From Kibdelosporangium aridum (GTDB taxonomy: Bacteria; Actinomycetota; Actinomycetes; Mycobacteriales; Pseudonocardiaceae), in NCBI RefSeq assembly GCF_900176515.1, contig NZ_FWXV01000002.1, positions 372,001-436,000 of the forward strand: a DNA stretch of 64,000 nt, given 5' to 3'. Below, in pieces: positions 1-9,500 of this stretch. The notes below the pieces were generated by a model that made no database searches, was not told the DNA's origin, and saw only the letters and a list, made by a program, of their open reading frames with translations. Position numbers and translations under genes: made by a program. How positions within the stretch are numbered: the stretch's first letter is position 1; the number at the start of each line of letters is the position of its first letter.

Positions 1-869
1 TCAAGCACCGGAAGCCCGAACCCTTCGGCCATGCTGGGCGCCGCCAGCACTGTCGCCCGATGCAGGACGACCGCGAGCTGGCTGTCGGACAGCTTGCCGA
101 GCAAGTGCAAACGCCCTGGGGGGAGTCCACAGTCGGCGGCGACCACGGCCAGGTCGACATCGCCCCAGCCCTGCGGACCGGCGATCACCAGCGGCAAGTC
201 CGGTGCCGACGGCCGTGCCATGGCCTCGACCAGGACGTCCAGGCCTTTGCGTGGCTCGATCGTGCCGACCGCGAGGACGTATTCCTCCGGCAGCCGCAGG
301 CGTTCCACAATGCGCTCGACCTCGTCCGGTGCGGGCAGGTTCGCGATCACGTCCGGCACGCCGTGCCCGATGACGTGCACCCGAGCGGGCCCGGGCGCGT
401 ACTGGCTGAGTTCTGCGGCTACGGCCGCGGTTGGCACGACGATCGCGGTTGCCTGTTGCGTCGCACGCCGGATCATCGCCTGATGCCAGGCAGCGCCTCG
501 GCGCGTCAAGGTCTCGGGATGCGTGAACGGAACCGTGTCGTGCACGGTCACAACGAGACTGCAGCCACGGCGTGCAACGGGCGGCGCCAACGGGGTTGGC
601 GCGTGCACGGCGTCGCCACCGGGCCATAACCTCACGCCGTGCTCCCACGCGAGCGTCAAAGCACGACGTGGGAGGGGCATCATCCGTGGGCCGTCGACGC
701 CGGAAACCATGGCAGCGGCAGGGTTGCGGTGTTTGGCGGTGACGCCAACGACCGTCCAGCCCGCAGGTGCGTGCTTCACCATGGCGGGCAGCAGTTCCCG
801 GGTGTACCGCCCGGTTCCGCCCGGTACCGGGGCCAACAACTGCTCGGTGAGCACTACCAGTTCGGGCAC
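1..869 (-). CDS. Glycosyltransferase family 4 (GT-B), 3' end outside window
   Basis: The reading frame opens with GTG at 869 behind a GAGGA motif and runs off the left edge without a stop (289 complete codons). The N-terminus has the donor-side loop typical of GT4 enzymes (PGGTGRYTREL, near residue 20). The middle carries TVHDTVPF, and the second Rossmann domain has VGTIEPRKG and IAGPQGWG. The visible end, SMAEGFGLPVLE, is the conserved E-x7-E nucleotide-sugar motif. It is the closest match in the window to the GT4 gene at 5007 and faces the GT2 gene at 899 across about 30 bp. GT4 enzymes move a sugar from an NDP-donor to a lipid or glycan acceptor at the cytoplasmic face; the sugar cannot be told from sequence. 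Confidence 0.88.
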   Translation of the reverse strand, partial: MPELVVLTEQLLAPVPGGTGRYTRELLPAMVKHAPAGWTVVGVTAKHRNPAAAMVSGVDGPRMMPLPRRALTLAWEHGVRLWPGGDAVHAPTPLAPPVARRGCSLVVTVHDTVPFTHPETLTRRGAAWHQAMIRRATQQATAIVVPTAAVAAELSQYAPGPARVHVIGHGVPDVIANLPAPDEVERIVERLRLPEEYVLAVGTIEPRKGLDVLVEAMARPSAPDLPLVIAGPQGWGDVDLAVVAADCGLPPGRLHLLGKLSDSQLAVVLHRATVLAAPSMAEGFGLPVL

Positions 870-898
870 CGGTCCAGGGTATTTCCTCGCGGGTACTG

Positions 899-1822
899 TT
901 GCAGCCCGTGCGGACAACTGTGCGGACGACGGTGGTCGTGGTGACGTGGCGGGGGCGCGCACACCTCGAGTCCTGCTTGGACGCAGTGGCCAAGCAGGAG
1001 CGTCCACATCGGATCCTCGTGGTCGACAACGCGTCCGACGACGGCTCCGGCGAGCTGGCCCGGTCCCACCACAGCACCCCGGAAGTGCTCAGACTGCCGG
1101 TCAACACAGGCTATGCGGGCGGTATCCAGGCCGCGCTCGATGTGTGCGAAACGCCGTACATGGCATGGCTGAACGACGACGCGATGCCCAAACCCGGCTG
1201 GCTCGGCGCTTTGGAAGACGCCCTCGAAGATCCCCGTGTCGGTGCGGCCAGCGCGAAGCTGCTCACGGGCAAAGGAGAAACACAGTCCATCGGAGTCGGG
1301 CTGACCCGTGACGGCCACGGCATCGACGTGACCGAAGGTCCGATCTTCGGCTTCTGCGGCGGCGCCGCTCTGACCCGCGTCGAAGCACTCAGGCAAGTCG
1401 GCGGCGTGCCAAGCGAGTTCTTCTGCTACTACGAGGACACCGACACCTCTTGGCGTCTACGCAGGCACGGTTGGAAGATCGTGGCCGTACCCGAGGCTGA
1501 GGTCGTCCACCTGCACGGCGCCACCGCCAAGCCGGGATCTGTCGATTTCCACCGGTGGAACGAACGCAACCGGCTGCTGACGCTGCTACGAAACGCGCCG
1601 CTGTGGATCGCTGCCCGTGAGCTGGCCAGGTTCGCCGTGATCACGGCGCTGATCCCGGTCAAGCGTGACGTGCCGGAGGCTGCGAATTTCCAGGTGGGGC
1701 TGAGGCTGAGAGTTCTTGGTGAGGTGATGAGAGGGCTCAGCGCGAGTCTGGCTGTGCGAGGGGCGGGCAGGCGCAGTGACATGTGGCATCAGCGCGAGTC
1801 CGGCGGAGCGACGGTCGGGTAG
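899..1822 (+). CDS. Glycosyltransferase family 2, rhamnosyltransferase-like
   Basis: A 307-residue GT-A enzyme. VVVVTWRG opens the fold, VDNASDDGS (42-50) binds the nucleotide, LNDDA (91-95) holds the metal-binding acidic pair, and YYEDTD (178-183) is the late acidic motif of WbbL/RfbF-like rhamnosyltransferases. The start is TTG at 899 or GTG at 908; no good ribosome site separates them. It is divergent from the partial GT4 gene. With rmlB/rmlD nearby, dTDP-rhamnose is a reasonable donor, but this is inference. The last 11 codons lie in a 40-bp sequence repeated in the next gene's 3' end, so the natural C-terminus may have been replaced. Confidence 0.85.
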   Translation: MQPVRTTVRTTVVVVTWRGRAHLESCLDAVAKQERPHRILVVDNASDDGSGELARSHHSTPEVLRLPVNTGYAGGIQAALDVCETPYMAWLNDDAMPKPGWLGALEDALEDPRVGAASAKLLTGKGETQSIGVGLTRDGHGIDVTEGPIFGFCGGAALTRVEALRQVGGVPSEFFCYYEDTDTSWRLRRHGWKIVAVPEAEVVHLHGATAKPGSVDFHRWNERNRLLTLLRNAPLWIAARELARFAVITALIPVKRDVPEAANFQVGLRLRVLGEVMRGLSASLAVRGAGRRSDMWHQRESGGATVG

Positions 1823-1828
1823 ACGCGG
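1789..1828. repeat. Direct repeat, copy 1 (3' end of GT2 gene)
   Basis: A 40-bp segment matching 1841-1880 at 36 of 40 positions in the same orientation. It encodes the last residues and stop of the GT2 gene. Confidence 0.9.
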
Positions 1829-1840
1829 CAGCATTCGCCC

Positions 1841-1880
1841 TCAGCGCGAGTCCGGCGGAGCCACCGTCAGGTAGACGCAG
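1841..1880. repeat. Direct repeat, copy 2 (3' end of reverse-strand secreted protein gene)
   Basis: Second copy of the 40-bp direct repeat, 52 bp from the first. Here it encodes, on the reverse strand, the C-terminus and TGA stop of the secreted protein gene. Confidence 0.9.
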
Positions 1881-2431
1881 TCCCACTTGATCCAGTTCGC
1901 GTTCGTGGCGGCGAAGAACCTGATCATCGCGGTGTCCGCGGGCGCGGCAGTCGGCCCGAGGTCGAACCGGCCGAGCTTGTTGTCCGTGTCAATGTCGTGA
2001 TCCGCCTGGACCGACCGCTCGGCGACCTGCCTGCCGTCCTTGTCGTAGAACCGCAGCCCGATCGGCTGGTTCTGCGAGATGTCGTGCGTTCCGGCCCGGA
2101 CAACCAGGTGATATTTGCCGTTCGGGATGACCGTCGGGATCGTTTCATAGGCGGTGCTCACTCGACCGGGTGGTGTCGAGATCGCGGCGTTCAACTGGTC
2201 GAACGCAGGGACACTTTTCTCCACGAAGAGCTTCGGTTGCTCCGGGGCCGGCGTGCCCGGCGGGACCGACCAGGTCGGTTCGAACGTATAGCCGGCCGGC
2301 TGGCCATTGGCCGCGACCTCTTCGACGCTCGGGTTCGGCGCGAACCCGCCCGCGCAGGTCGGCGGCTGCACGGCAGCGGCCGGACCGGGCGGGATTACCA
2401 GCAGTACAGCGGTGATCACACGGGCCAACAC
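1841..2431 (-). CDS. Secreted protein of unknown function
   Basis: A 196-residue protein starting with GTG at 2431. Residues 1-20 look like a short Sec signal peptide (hydrophobic AVLLVIPPGPAAA). The mature part has two Cys (in PPTCAGGF and WDCVYL), which may form a disulfide. It is rich in short beta-strand-like stretches, including YHLVVRAGT and GLRFYDKDG, suggesting a carbohydrate-binding-like beta-sandwich; that is a guess from composition. It is convergent with the GT2 gene and divergent from the GT fusion gene. I do not recognise the family. Confidence 0.7.
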   Translation of the reverse strand: MLARVITAVLLVIPPGPAAAVQPPTCAGGFAPNPSVEEVAANGQPAGYTFEPTWSVPPGTPAPEQPKLFVEKSVPAFDQLNAAISTPPGRVSTAYETIPTVIPNGKYHLVVRAGTHDISQNQPIGLRFYDKDGRQVAERSVQADHDIDTDNKLGRFDLGPTAAPADTAMIRFFAATNANWIKWDCVYLTVAPPDSR

Positions 2432-2510
2432 CGCCGCAGGCTAACCACTGAACGGCCGCTTCGCTCGATGAGGCAGTCTTATGGGGTACGTCAGATCTCC
2501 AGGAGGTGTC

Positions 2511-5000
2511 GTGCCCGACGACTCGCTGCTACCGGTCGTGTCGGTGGTCGTGGTCAACTACCGCGGCGCGGAGGACACGATCACGTGCCTGCGTTCGCTG
2601 CGCGATGACCTGGCGTATCCGGCGGACCGGCTGCAGGTCATCTGCGTGGACAACGCCTCGGGTGACGGCAGCGCCGAGCGCATCAAGACGCACGCGCCGG
2701 ACGCCGAGGTGATCGAGTCGAAGACCAACCTCGGCTTCGCGGGCGGCTGCAACCTGGGGGTTCAGCACGCCAAGGGCAGCGTTGTGGCGTTCCTCAACAA
2801 CGACGCCCGGCCGCACCGCGACTGGGTCAGCGCCGCGGTGAAAGTGCTGCTCGCCGAGCCGACGATCGCCGCCGTGGCCAGCAAGGTGCTCGACTGGGAA
2901 GGCAAGCGGATCGACTTCGTCGACGGCGGCCTGACCTGGTTCGGCATGGGCTACAAAACCCATCAGGGTGAATCTGACGAAGGCCAGTTCGACACAGCGC
3001 GTGACGTCCTGTTCGGCACAGGGTCAGCACTTTTCGTGCGCGCGGCGACGTTCAAGCAGCTCGGCGGGTTCGACGAGCGGTTCTTCATGTTCTACGAGGA
3101 CGTCGACCTCGGCTGGCGGCTGAACCTGCGCGGCTGGCGCGTGCGCTACGAACCCACGTCGATCGCGTACCACAAGCACCACCGGTCGATGACCACTTTG
3201 GACAACTCGCGGGAGATGTACCTGCTGGAGCGCAACGCGCTCGCGTCGCTGTACAAGAACGTGTCGGACAAGGCGCTCGGCAGGGTCCTCCCGGCCGCGC
3301 TCGCGCTGTCGATCCGGCGGGCGACCGCACGCGGCGGGATCGACCCGACTCAGCTGGAGATCACCAACAGGCCGGCGACCGGCCCCGATCTGACCGACCC
3401 GATCGAGATCCCGCGCGTCTCGGTCGCGGCGATGCTCGCGATCGACCGGTTCGTGGAGATGTTGCCGTCCCTCAAGGAATCCCGCGCGATCGAGCAGGCC
3501 GCCCGGGTGCGCTCCGACGGCGATTTGTTGCCGCTGATGCGCAACGCCCTTGAGCCCGCCTGTCCGGAGGTGTCATACCTGGAGGCGCACCAGAAACTGG
3601 TCGCGACTCTCGATCTGGAAGACCTGTATGCCCTGCGGCGCAACATCCTCGTGGTCACGTCCGACTCGATCACCGAGCGGATGGCCGGGCCCGCGATCCG
3701 TGCGTGGAACATGGCCGACGTGCTTGCCGGGGAGCACGACGTGCGGCTGATCACGATGAACGAGCACTCGAACCCGCCGCAGGCGCCGTTCGACGTGCGG
3801 TACGTGCGGCCTGCGGACATGGGGCCGGAGGTCGACTGGGCACACATCGTGATCCTGCAAGGACATGTGCTCGAGCAGGTTCCTCAGCTGAAGACCAGCC
3901 CCAAGATCGTCGTGTGTGATATCTACGATCCGATGCACCTGGAACAGCTCGAGCAAGGCAAGGACCTGACCGACGCGCGCCGCGCGCACGTGGTCGAGGT
4001 GGTCACCGAGGTGCTGAGCAACCAGTTGCTGCGGGGGGACTTCTTCCTCTGCGCCTCGGAACGCCAGCGGCACTTCTGGCTCGGTCATCTCGGTGCGATC
4101 GGCCGTCTGTCGCCGACGCTGTACGACAGCGATCCTTCGGTGCGCTCGCTGCTCGCGATCGCACCGTTCGGCCTGTCGGCGAAGCCGCCGCAGCGCACCG
4201 GTCCGGGACCGCGCGATCTGGTCGACTCGATCGGCCAGGACGACAAGGTGATCATCTGGGCGGGTGGGATCTACAACTGGTTCGACCCGCTGACGCTGCT
4301 GCACGCGATCGACCGCATGCGGGGCACGCACCCGGACGTGAAGTTGTTGTTCCTCGGCATGAAGCACCCGAACCCGGACGTCGGCGAGATGGACATGGCC
4401 AACCGGGCCCGTGCACTGGCCAGGCGGCTGAACCTGGGCGGCAACGTCGTCTTCAACGAGACCTGGGTGCCGTTCGACGAGCGGCAGAACTGGCTGCTGG
4501 ACGCCGACTGCGGTGTGACGACGCACTACGAGCACGTCGAAACGACGTTCGCGTTCCGCACCAGGGTGTTGGACTACCTGTGGTCCGGCCTGCCGATCGT
4601 GACCAGCGCGGGCGACTCCTTCGCGGACCTGGTGGAACGTGAGCGGCTCGGCGTGGTCGTCCCGGCCGAGGATCCGGACGCGCTGGCCGCGGCGTTGGAA
4701 AAGGTGTTGTACGACAAGGAATTCGCGCAGGCTTGCCGCGAACGCATCGAACTCGTCCGCGAGCGGTTCACGTGGGAGACTGCGTTGGCGCCGTTGGTGG
4801 AATTCTGCCGGAACCCACGACCGGCCGCGGACCGTCTACCTGGTGCGGGACCGATGGTCGGCACCAAGCCACTCGGGGCGGTCGCCGCAGTGCGCCGCGA
4901 CGTGGCGCTGATGAAGGAGTATCTCAACGCGGGCGGGCCGCGTGAGCTCGCCAGGCGAGCCGGGGGCCGGCTGCGCCGCGTGTTGGGACAAGGGAGGTAG
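2511..5000 (+). CDS. Two-domain glycosyltransferase, GT2 fused to GT4-like
   Basis: Starting at GTG 2511, behind AGGAGG at 2501, the product has 829 residues; an in-frame ATG at 2481 has no ribosome site. The first third is GT-A: VSVVVVNYRG, VDNASGDGS, FLNNDARP and FYEDVDLGWRL. After a helical linker comes a GT-B half with a Rossmann start (NILVVTSDSITERMAG), WAGGIYNWFDP, and a donor-side segment ending FRTRVLDYLWSGLPIV. Such fusions add two successive sugars or combine transfer with polymer extension in surface-glycan loci. The stop at 5000 is followed six bases later by the next GT4 start, and GGGAGG for that start lies inside this gene's end, so the two are co-translated. Acceptor and sugars are unknown. 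Confidence 0.85.
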   Translation: MPDDSLLPVVSVVVVNYRGAEDTITCLRSLRDDLAYPADRLQVICVDNASGDGSAERIKTHAPDAEVIESKTNLGFAGGCNLGVQHAKGSVVAFLNNDARPHRDWVSAAVKVLLAEPTIAAVASKVLDWEGKRIDFVDGGLTWFGMGYKTHQGESDEGQFDTARDVLFGTGSALFVRAATFKQLGGFDERFFMFYEDVDLGWRLNLRGWRVRYEPTSIAYHKHHRSMTTLDNSREMYLLERNALASLYKNVSDKALGRVLPAALALSIRRATARGGIDPTQLEITNRPATGPDLTDPIEIPRVSVAAMLAIDRFVEMLPSLKESRAIEQAARVRSDGDLLPLMRNALEPACPEVSYLEAHQKLVATLDLEDLYALRRNILVVTSDSITERMAGPAIRAWNMADVLAGEHDVRLITMNEHSNPPQAPFDVRYVRPADMGPEVDWAHIVILQGHVLEQVPQLKTSPKIVVCDIYDPMHLEQLEQGKDLTDARRAHVVEVVTEVLSNQLLRGDFFLCASERQRHFWLGHLGAIGRLSPTLYDSDPSVRSLLAIAPFGLSAKPPQRTGPGPRDLVDSIGQDDKVIIWAGGIYNWFDPLTLLHAIDRMRGTHPDVKLLFLGMKHPNPDVGEMDMANRARALARRLNLGGNVVFNETWVPFDERQNWLLDADCGVTTHYEHVETTFAFRTRVLDYLWSGLPIVTSAGDSFADLVERERLGVVVPAEDPDALAAALEKVLYDKEFAQACRERIELVRERFTWETALAPLVEFCRNPRPAADRLPGAGPMVGTKPLGAVAAVRRDVALMKEYLNAGGPRELARRAGGRLRRVLGQGR

Positions 5001-5006
5001 CGCGCG

Positions 5007-6089
5007 TTGGCAAAGGGCAGGTTGCGAGTGCTGTTGGACGGGACCCCGCTGCTGGGGACCCGGACCGGAGTGGGCAGGTACACCTCTGCCCTGGCGGAAG
5101 AACTCGCGTCCATGCCCGAAGTCGATATGCGCGCCGTCGCCTTCACACTGCGTGGCTGGCGACGGCTCCGCCGGGTCCTGCCACACGGTTCCCGCGCACG
5201 TGGAATGCCCGTGTCAGCGCGGCTGTTGCGGAAGTGCTGGCTGCGTGCACCGTTGCCGCCGATCGAGGTTTTCGCCGGTTTCACGGACGTCGTGCACGGC
5301 ACCAACTTCGTCTTGCCGCCCTCGTTGCGGGCCGCGGGCGTTCTCACCATCCATGATCTCGCATTCCTTGACGCGCCCGACGAACTGCCGCCGAGCGACC
5401 GTGAATTGCCTGAGCTCGTACGGCGTTCGGCCCAACGCGCGGCGATGGTCTGCACGCCAAGCCAGGCCGTTGCCGACGTTGTCGCGGAACGCCTTGGACT
5501 CCCGGTCGAGCGGATCGCGGTCACGCCGCTTGGCGTGGACCCAGCCTGGTTCGCCGCACGTCCGCCGGGCGAGCACGTCCGCAAACGCCTTGGGCTGCCG
5601 GAGGAGTACCTGCTTTTCGTGGGCGCGGCCGGGCCCCGCAAGCGCCTCGACTGGCTGTTGAAGGCGCACGAGTCGGCGCCCGACCTGCCGCCCCTGGTCC
5701 TCGCCGGTCCCGGGCACACAGCGGTATCCGACCGGGTACGCCCGGTCGGCTATCTGTCCGATGTGGATCTCCGCAACGTGGTCGCCGGGGCGTCAGCCCT
5801 GGTCTTGCCGTCCCGTGACGAGGGCTTCGGGTTGCCGGTGCTGGAAGCGATGGCCTGTGACGTCCCGGTGATCTGCTCGGACGTGCCCGCGCTGCGTGAG
5901 GTCGCGGGCGGGCACGCCACCCTGGTTCCCTTTGGCGACTTGGAGGCCATGCGGGTCGCGTTGAGCGCGGCATTGCAGGAACCGCCGACTCCCGCCACCT
6001 TGACCGCCCGCCGCACCCACGCCGCCGAGTTCACGTGGCGACGTTGCGCGGAGACAACGGTTGCCGCGTATCGCCGCGCGACCTCGTAG
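5007..6089 (+). CDS. Glycosyltransferase family 4
   Basis: A 360-residue GT-B enzyme with a TTG start six bases after the preceding stop. It has the glycogen-synthase-like loop GTRTGVGRYTSAL, then VHGTNFVLPP, TIHDLAFLD, FVGAAGPRKRLDW, and the donor motif RDEGFGLPVLE. Length and motif order are standard for mannosyl/rhamnosyl-type GT4 enzymes. It closely resembles the partial GT4 at the left edge. Together with the fusion gene it forms an operon probably making a repeat unit of a surface glycan; substrate not determinable. Confidence 0.87.
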   Translation: MAKGRLRVLLDGTPLLGTRTGVGRYTSALAEELASMPEVDMRAVAFTLRGWRRLRRVLPHGSRARGMPVSARLLRKCWLRAPLPPIEVFAGFTDVVHGTNFVLPPSLRAAGVLTIHDLAFLDAPDELPPSDRELPELVRRSAQRAAMVCTPSQAVADVVAERLGLPVERIAVTPLGVDPAWFAARPPGEHVRKRLGLPEEYLLFVGAAGPRKRLDWLLKAHESAPDLPPLVLAGPGHTAVSDRVRPVGYLSDVDLRNVVAGASALVLPSRDEGFGLPVLEAMACDVPVICSDVPALREVAGGHATLVPFGDLEAMRVALSAALQEPPTPATLTARRTHAAEFTWRRCAETTVAAYRRATS

Positions 6090-6097
6090 GCCGGTGC

Positions 6098-6109
6098 TAA
6101 ATTCGCCGG
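6098..6109 (+). promoter_or_regulatory. Leaderless promoter -10 for the SLATT/NLR cassette
   Basis: TAAATT at 6098-6103 sits exactly 6 nt before the ATG at 6110, placing the predicted transcript start on the start codon. No ribosome site precedes the ATG. This gives the defence-like pair its own promoter, separate from the glycosyltransferase operon that ends at 6089. No convincing -35 was seen. Confidence 0.6.
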
Positions 6110-6577
6110 ATGGACTCCGGCGGGGACTCGGGCAGGTTCGACTTCATCAAGTCCGAAGTAGACAGTCTGTTGCGGCGGTTCAGGAAACGCCGTAAGCGCG
6201 ACAAACGCAAGGCTTTCGCGCTGCAGATGTCCACCGTGACGTTGTCGGCGACGATCAGTGTCCTGCTTGGCCTGCGCAATTTCGCCGGCGCGGAGTCGTT
6301 GCTGGCCAACATCGCGCTCGCGCTCGGTTCGTTGATCACGGTTCTCGCTGCGGCCGACGCGTTCTTCGGGCACCGCGAGTTGTGGATCCTGCGCACACGA
6401 ACCGTCCGTGACCTGGAAGAACTCTCCCGTGACATGGCGTACTACCAAAGCAGCCTCGGTACCGGCCAGCCGGAACGAGCGGAGGTGGACACGTTCTTCG
6501 AGCGACTCGGCGAGATAGTCAAGAAGGACAGCGAGGACTGGGGGCGGCTGCGCACGCCGACCGTCCCGAACCAATGA
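6110..6577 (+). CDS. SLATT-type (DUF4231-like) two-TM membrane protein, probable defence effector
   Basis: A 155-residue protein: a charged N-terminal helix (RRFRKRRKRDKRK, 22-34), two membrane helices (about 36-55 and 64-86) separated by a short loop, then a soluble charged helix with REL, RTRTVRDLEELSRD. This is the layout of SLATT domains, which comparative genomics describes as pore-forming or membrane-perturbing effectors tied to nucleotide-sensing immune systems. Its stop overlaps the next gene's start (ATGA at 6574-6577), so the two are translationally coupled and probably made in fixed ratio. The family call rests on topology and charge pattern, not on an alignment. Confidence 0.72.
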   Translation: MDSGGDSGRFDFIKSEVDSLLRRFRKRRKRDKRKAFALQMSTVTLSATISVLLGLRNFAGAESLLANIALALGSLITVLAAADAFFGHRELWILRTRTVRDLEELSRDMAYYQSSLGTGQPERAEVDTFFERLGEIVKKDSEDWGRLRTPTVPNQ

Positions 6578-9500
6578 ACCGCCGCGCGGTGATCATCACC
6601 GCACTGGAAGTCGAATTCACCGCGGTCGCCGCCCGGCTGGCCAACACGGGCTGGCAAGCCCACCCGCAGGGAACCCGTTATCTCGTCGGCGAATACGATG
6701 ATTGGACCGTCGCACTCGTCGAAATCGGCCGGGGCAACGAGGAAGCCGGGCATTCGACCGAGCGCGCACTCGAGTTCTTCAAACCGTCGGTCGCGCTGTT
6801 CGTCGGTGTCGCGGGCGGGATCAAGGATGTCGGTCTCGGTGACGTCGTTTTCGCCACCGAAGTGGTCGGATATGAGTACGGCAAAGAGACTTCGGACGCG
6901 TTCCTGCCGCGTGGCCAGGTCGGTTCGTCGTCACACGAACTCATTCAGGCGGCCAGGCAGCTCCGGCACGAACTGCGGCCGGAAGTCGAGTTCGCGGTCG
7001 TCGTCGAGCCGATCGCCGCTGGTGGCAAGGTGGTGGCGGACGCGTCCGCACCCAGCGCGCAGCTGATCCAGCAGCACTACAGCCAAGTCGTGGCCACGGA
7101 ACAGGAAGGACTCGGGTTTCTCAAGGCAGCCGCCGCCCGGCAGAACGTGGCAGTCGGCGTCGTCCGCGGAATCAGCGACCTGTTGTCCGGCAAGTCAGCA
7201 TCGGACGCCGCCGGTTGGCAAGAGAAGGCGGCACACAACGCCGCCCAGTTCACGCTGCGGCTGCTGGATGTCGTCGCCCCGACCGAGCCGGTGACGATCG
7301 AGATGGTCGCCGAGCACATGATGGCGGCGTGGCTACGCCTGCGTGGCTGGCCCACCGACGACTTCACCAGCGGCATCACAGATCGGCTCGCCCGCCGACG
7401 GGCGCAACGCCTGCTGGACGACCTCCAGGACATCCTGGTGGATCGCCTGGAGCAGCGCTGGCCGAACGTCCAGCCGTCGACAGCCACCGTGCGAGGGCTG
7501 GCGCGGTTGACCCGTACCCCACCAGCCATTGTGGACATCGGGACGATCAAAGCCGTGCTGTCCCAGCGAGACGACTTCGCCTCTGATGTGGCGGGCTTCC
7601 TGGTCGAGGCCTATTTGGCACTTCCCGAGCTGCGTCCTGATGCGTTGGCTGGGTTGACCGACCGGGCGACGGAACTGCGCGAGCGGCTCGAACGCGGACT
7701 GAGCACCATGCCGCAGCGGCAGGTCCACGCTGGTGAGCAGATCTCCGACGCGACCTACCGGACGGACTACCTGCGCGCGATCGGTCATCGGCTGGACACG
7801 TTGCAGATCCTGGGAATCGACCTGGCCAGGACGATCGAGCGCTACTCGCTGACCACGGCCTATGTCTCGCTGTCGGCCGGGCACCACACCGATGTGGCGG
7901 ATGTACTGGCCAGCTCGAAGCGCCTGCTGCTGATCGGTGAAGCAGGTTCTGGAAAGACAACACTGTTGCAATGGGTGGCCGTCACGACGGCCAGGGGCCA
8001 ACTGCCGTCGCAACTGGAGCACTGGGGCCAGGAAGCCGTTCCGTTCCTGATCAGGCTCCGCCGCTACATCAACGGCCCGATGCCGGACGTCGAGGACTTC
8101 CCCACCGAGGTCGCCGCGACGCTGGCCAGCCGTAAGCCACCGAACTGGTGCTCGAACGTACTGCGTGACGGCCACGGGATCGTGCTGATCGACGGCCTCG
8201 ACGAGCTACCCGCGGGACGGCGCCGGATCGTCCAGGAATGGCTGGACGACCTGTTCTCGGCCTACCCCGACAACATCTTCATCCTCAGCGGACGCCCGGC
8301 TGCCTTGCGGGACAACAGCTTCAGGCTGTCAGACGTCGAACTCGCCGAGTTGATCCCGATGGGCCCGGCGCAGATCACGGCGTTCATCAAGCACTGGCAC
8401 GCGTCAACCGGACGCAACCTGCCGACGGACACGGATCGAGCCGACCACCAGATCAAGGGTGAGCTGCTGGCCGAGCACATCCTCGCCACCCCGGCACTGC
8501 GTGACCTCGCACGGACACCGTTGCTGTGTGCCGTGTTGTGCGCGCTTGCCTACGCGCGCAAGGGTGTCAGCAGCCTGCCTCGCCGCAGGGTTGAGCTGTA
8601 TCAGGCGGCTTTGGAGATGCTCACCGGGCGGCGTGATTCCGAGCGCCACATAGCCACATCTCCGCTCGGTTCGACCGAACGCATTGCCTTGCTTGAGGAT
8701 CTGGCGCAGTGGCTGATCCGGAACGGGCAGTCGGAGATCTCCCGGGACAAGGCGCTCCGGCACGTCGAACGCGCCCTGCGGTCCCTGCGAAACGTCACCC
8801 TCACCGCGGAAGAAGCGTTGCAAGACCTTGTCGAGCGTTCCATCCTGCGGGAACCAGCGGTGGATCTGATCGACTTCGTCCACCGGACATTCGAGGAGTA
8901 CCTGGCCGCCCGCTGGATGAACGACCAAGGTGATGTCGGTGCACTGCTTGAGAAAGCAGGCGATCCGGCGTTCAGCGAAGTGATCACCCTTGTCGCAGGC
9001 CTGTCTCGGCAGAGGGACGCGGACGCCTTGATCGGTGAACTCCTCGACAGGGCCGAAAGCACCGACCCCGAGTTGTACGAGCTGGTGACCAGGTGCGTGG
9101 ACGCCTGCTTGCGAGTCGAGCCAGAGTTTGTGGACCGGCTGAGCCAGTACTACATCCAGCTGATCCCACCGAGGAGCTTCAACGATGCGTTGGCGCTCGC
9201 CACGGGCGGCGACACATCGACGGCCCTGCTTGCGCAATACCTGAACGACCCGAATGTTTCTCTCGTCGACGACTTCGCTGAGCTGGAGTGGTGCATTGTC
9301 GCTCTCGGTCATATCCGCACCCCCGAAGCCCTGCGTGTACTCGCCGACCTTCGCATCGATCTCCGCACGGAAATGGCGGAAGTCCTGGTGGACACATGGT
9401 CCAACTTCCCGCCCATCGAATACGCCAGCCGAGTGCTGACCCCGCTGAACGAACCGATGAGCGTCGACTTGACCGATCGCACCCGGATCCAGTTCACCGG

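Noticed and set aside
1..1107. Long reverse-strand open frame covering the GT4 and GT2 starts
   Set aside because: Its translation is Arg-rich with no domain; the real GT4 frame is one base away and reads on past the window edge.
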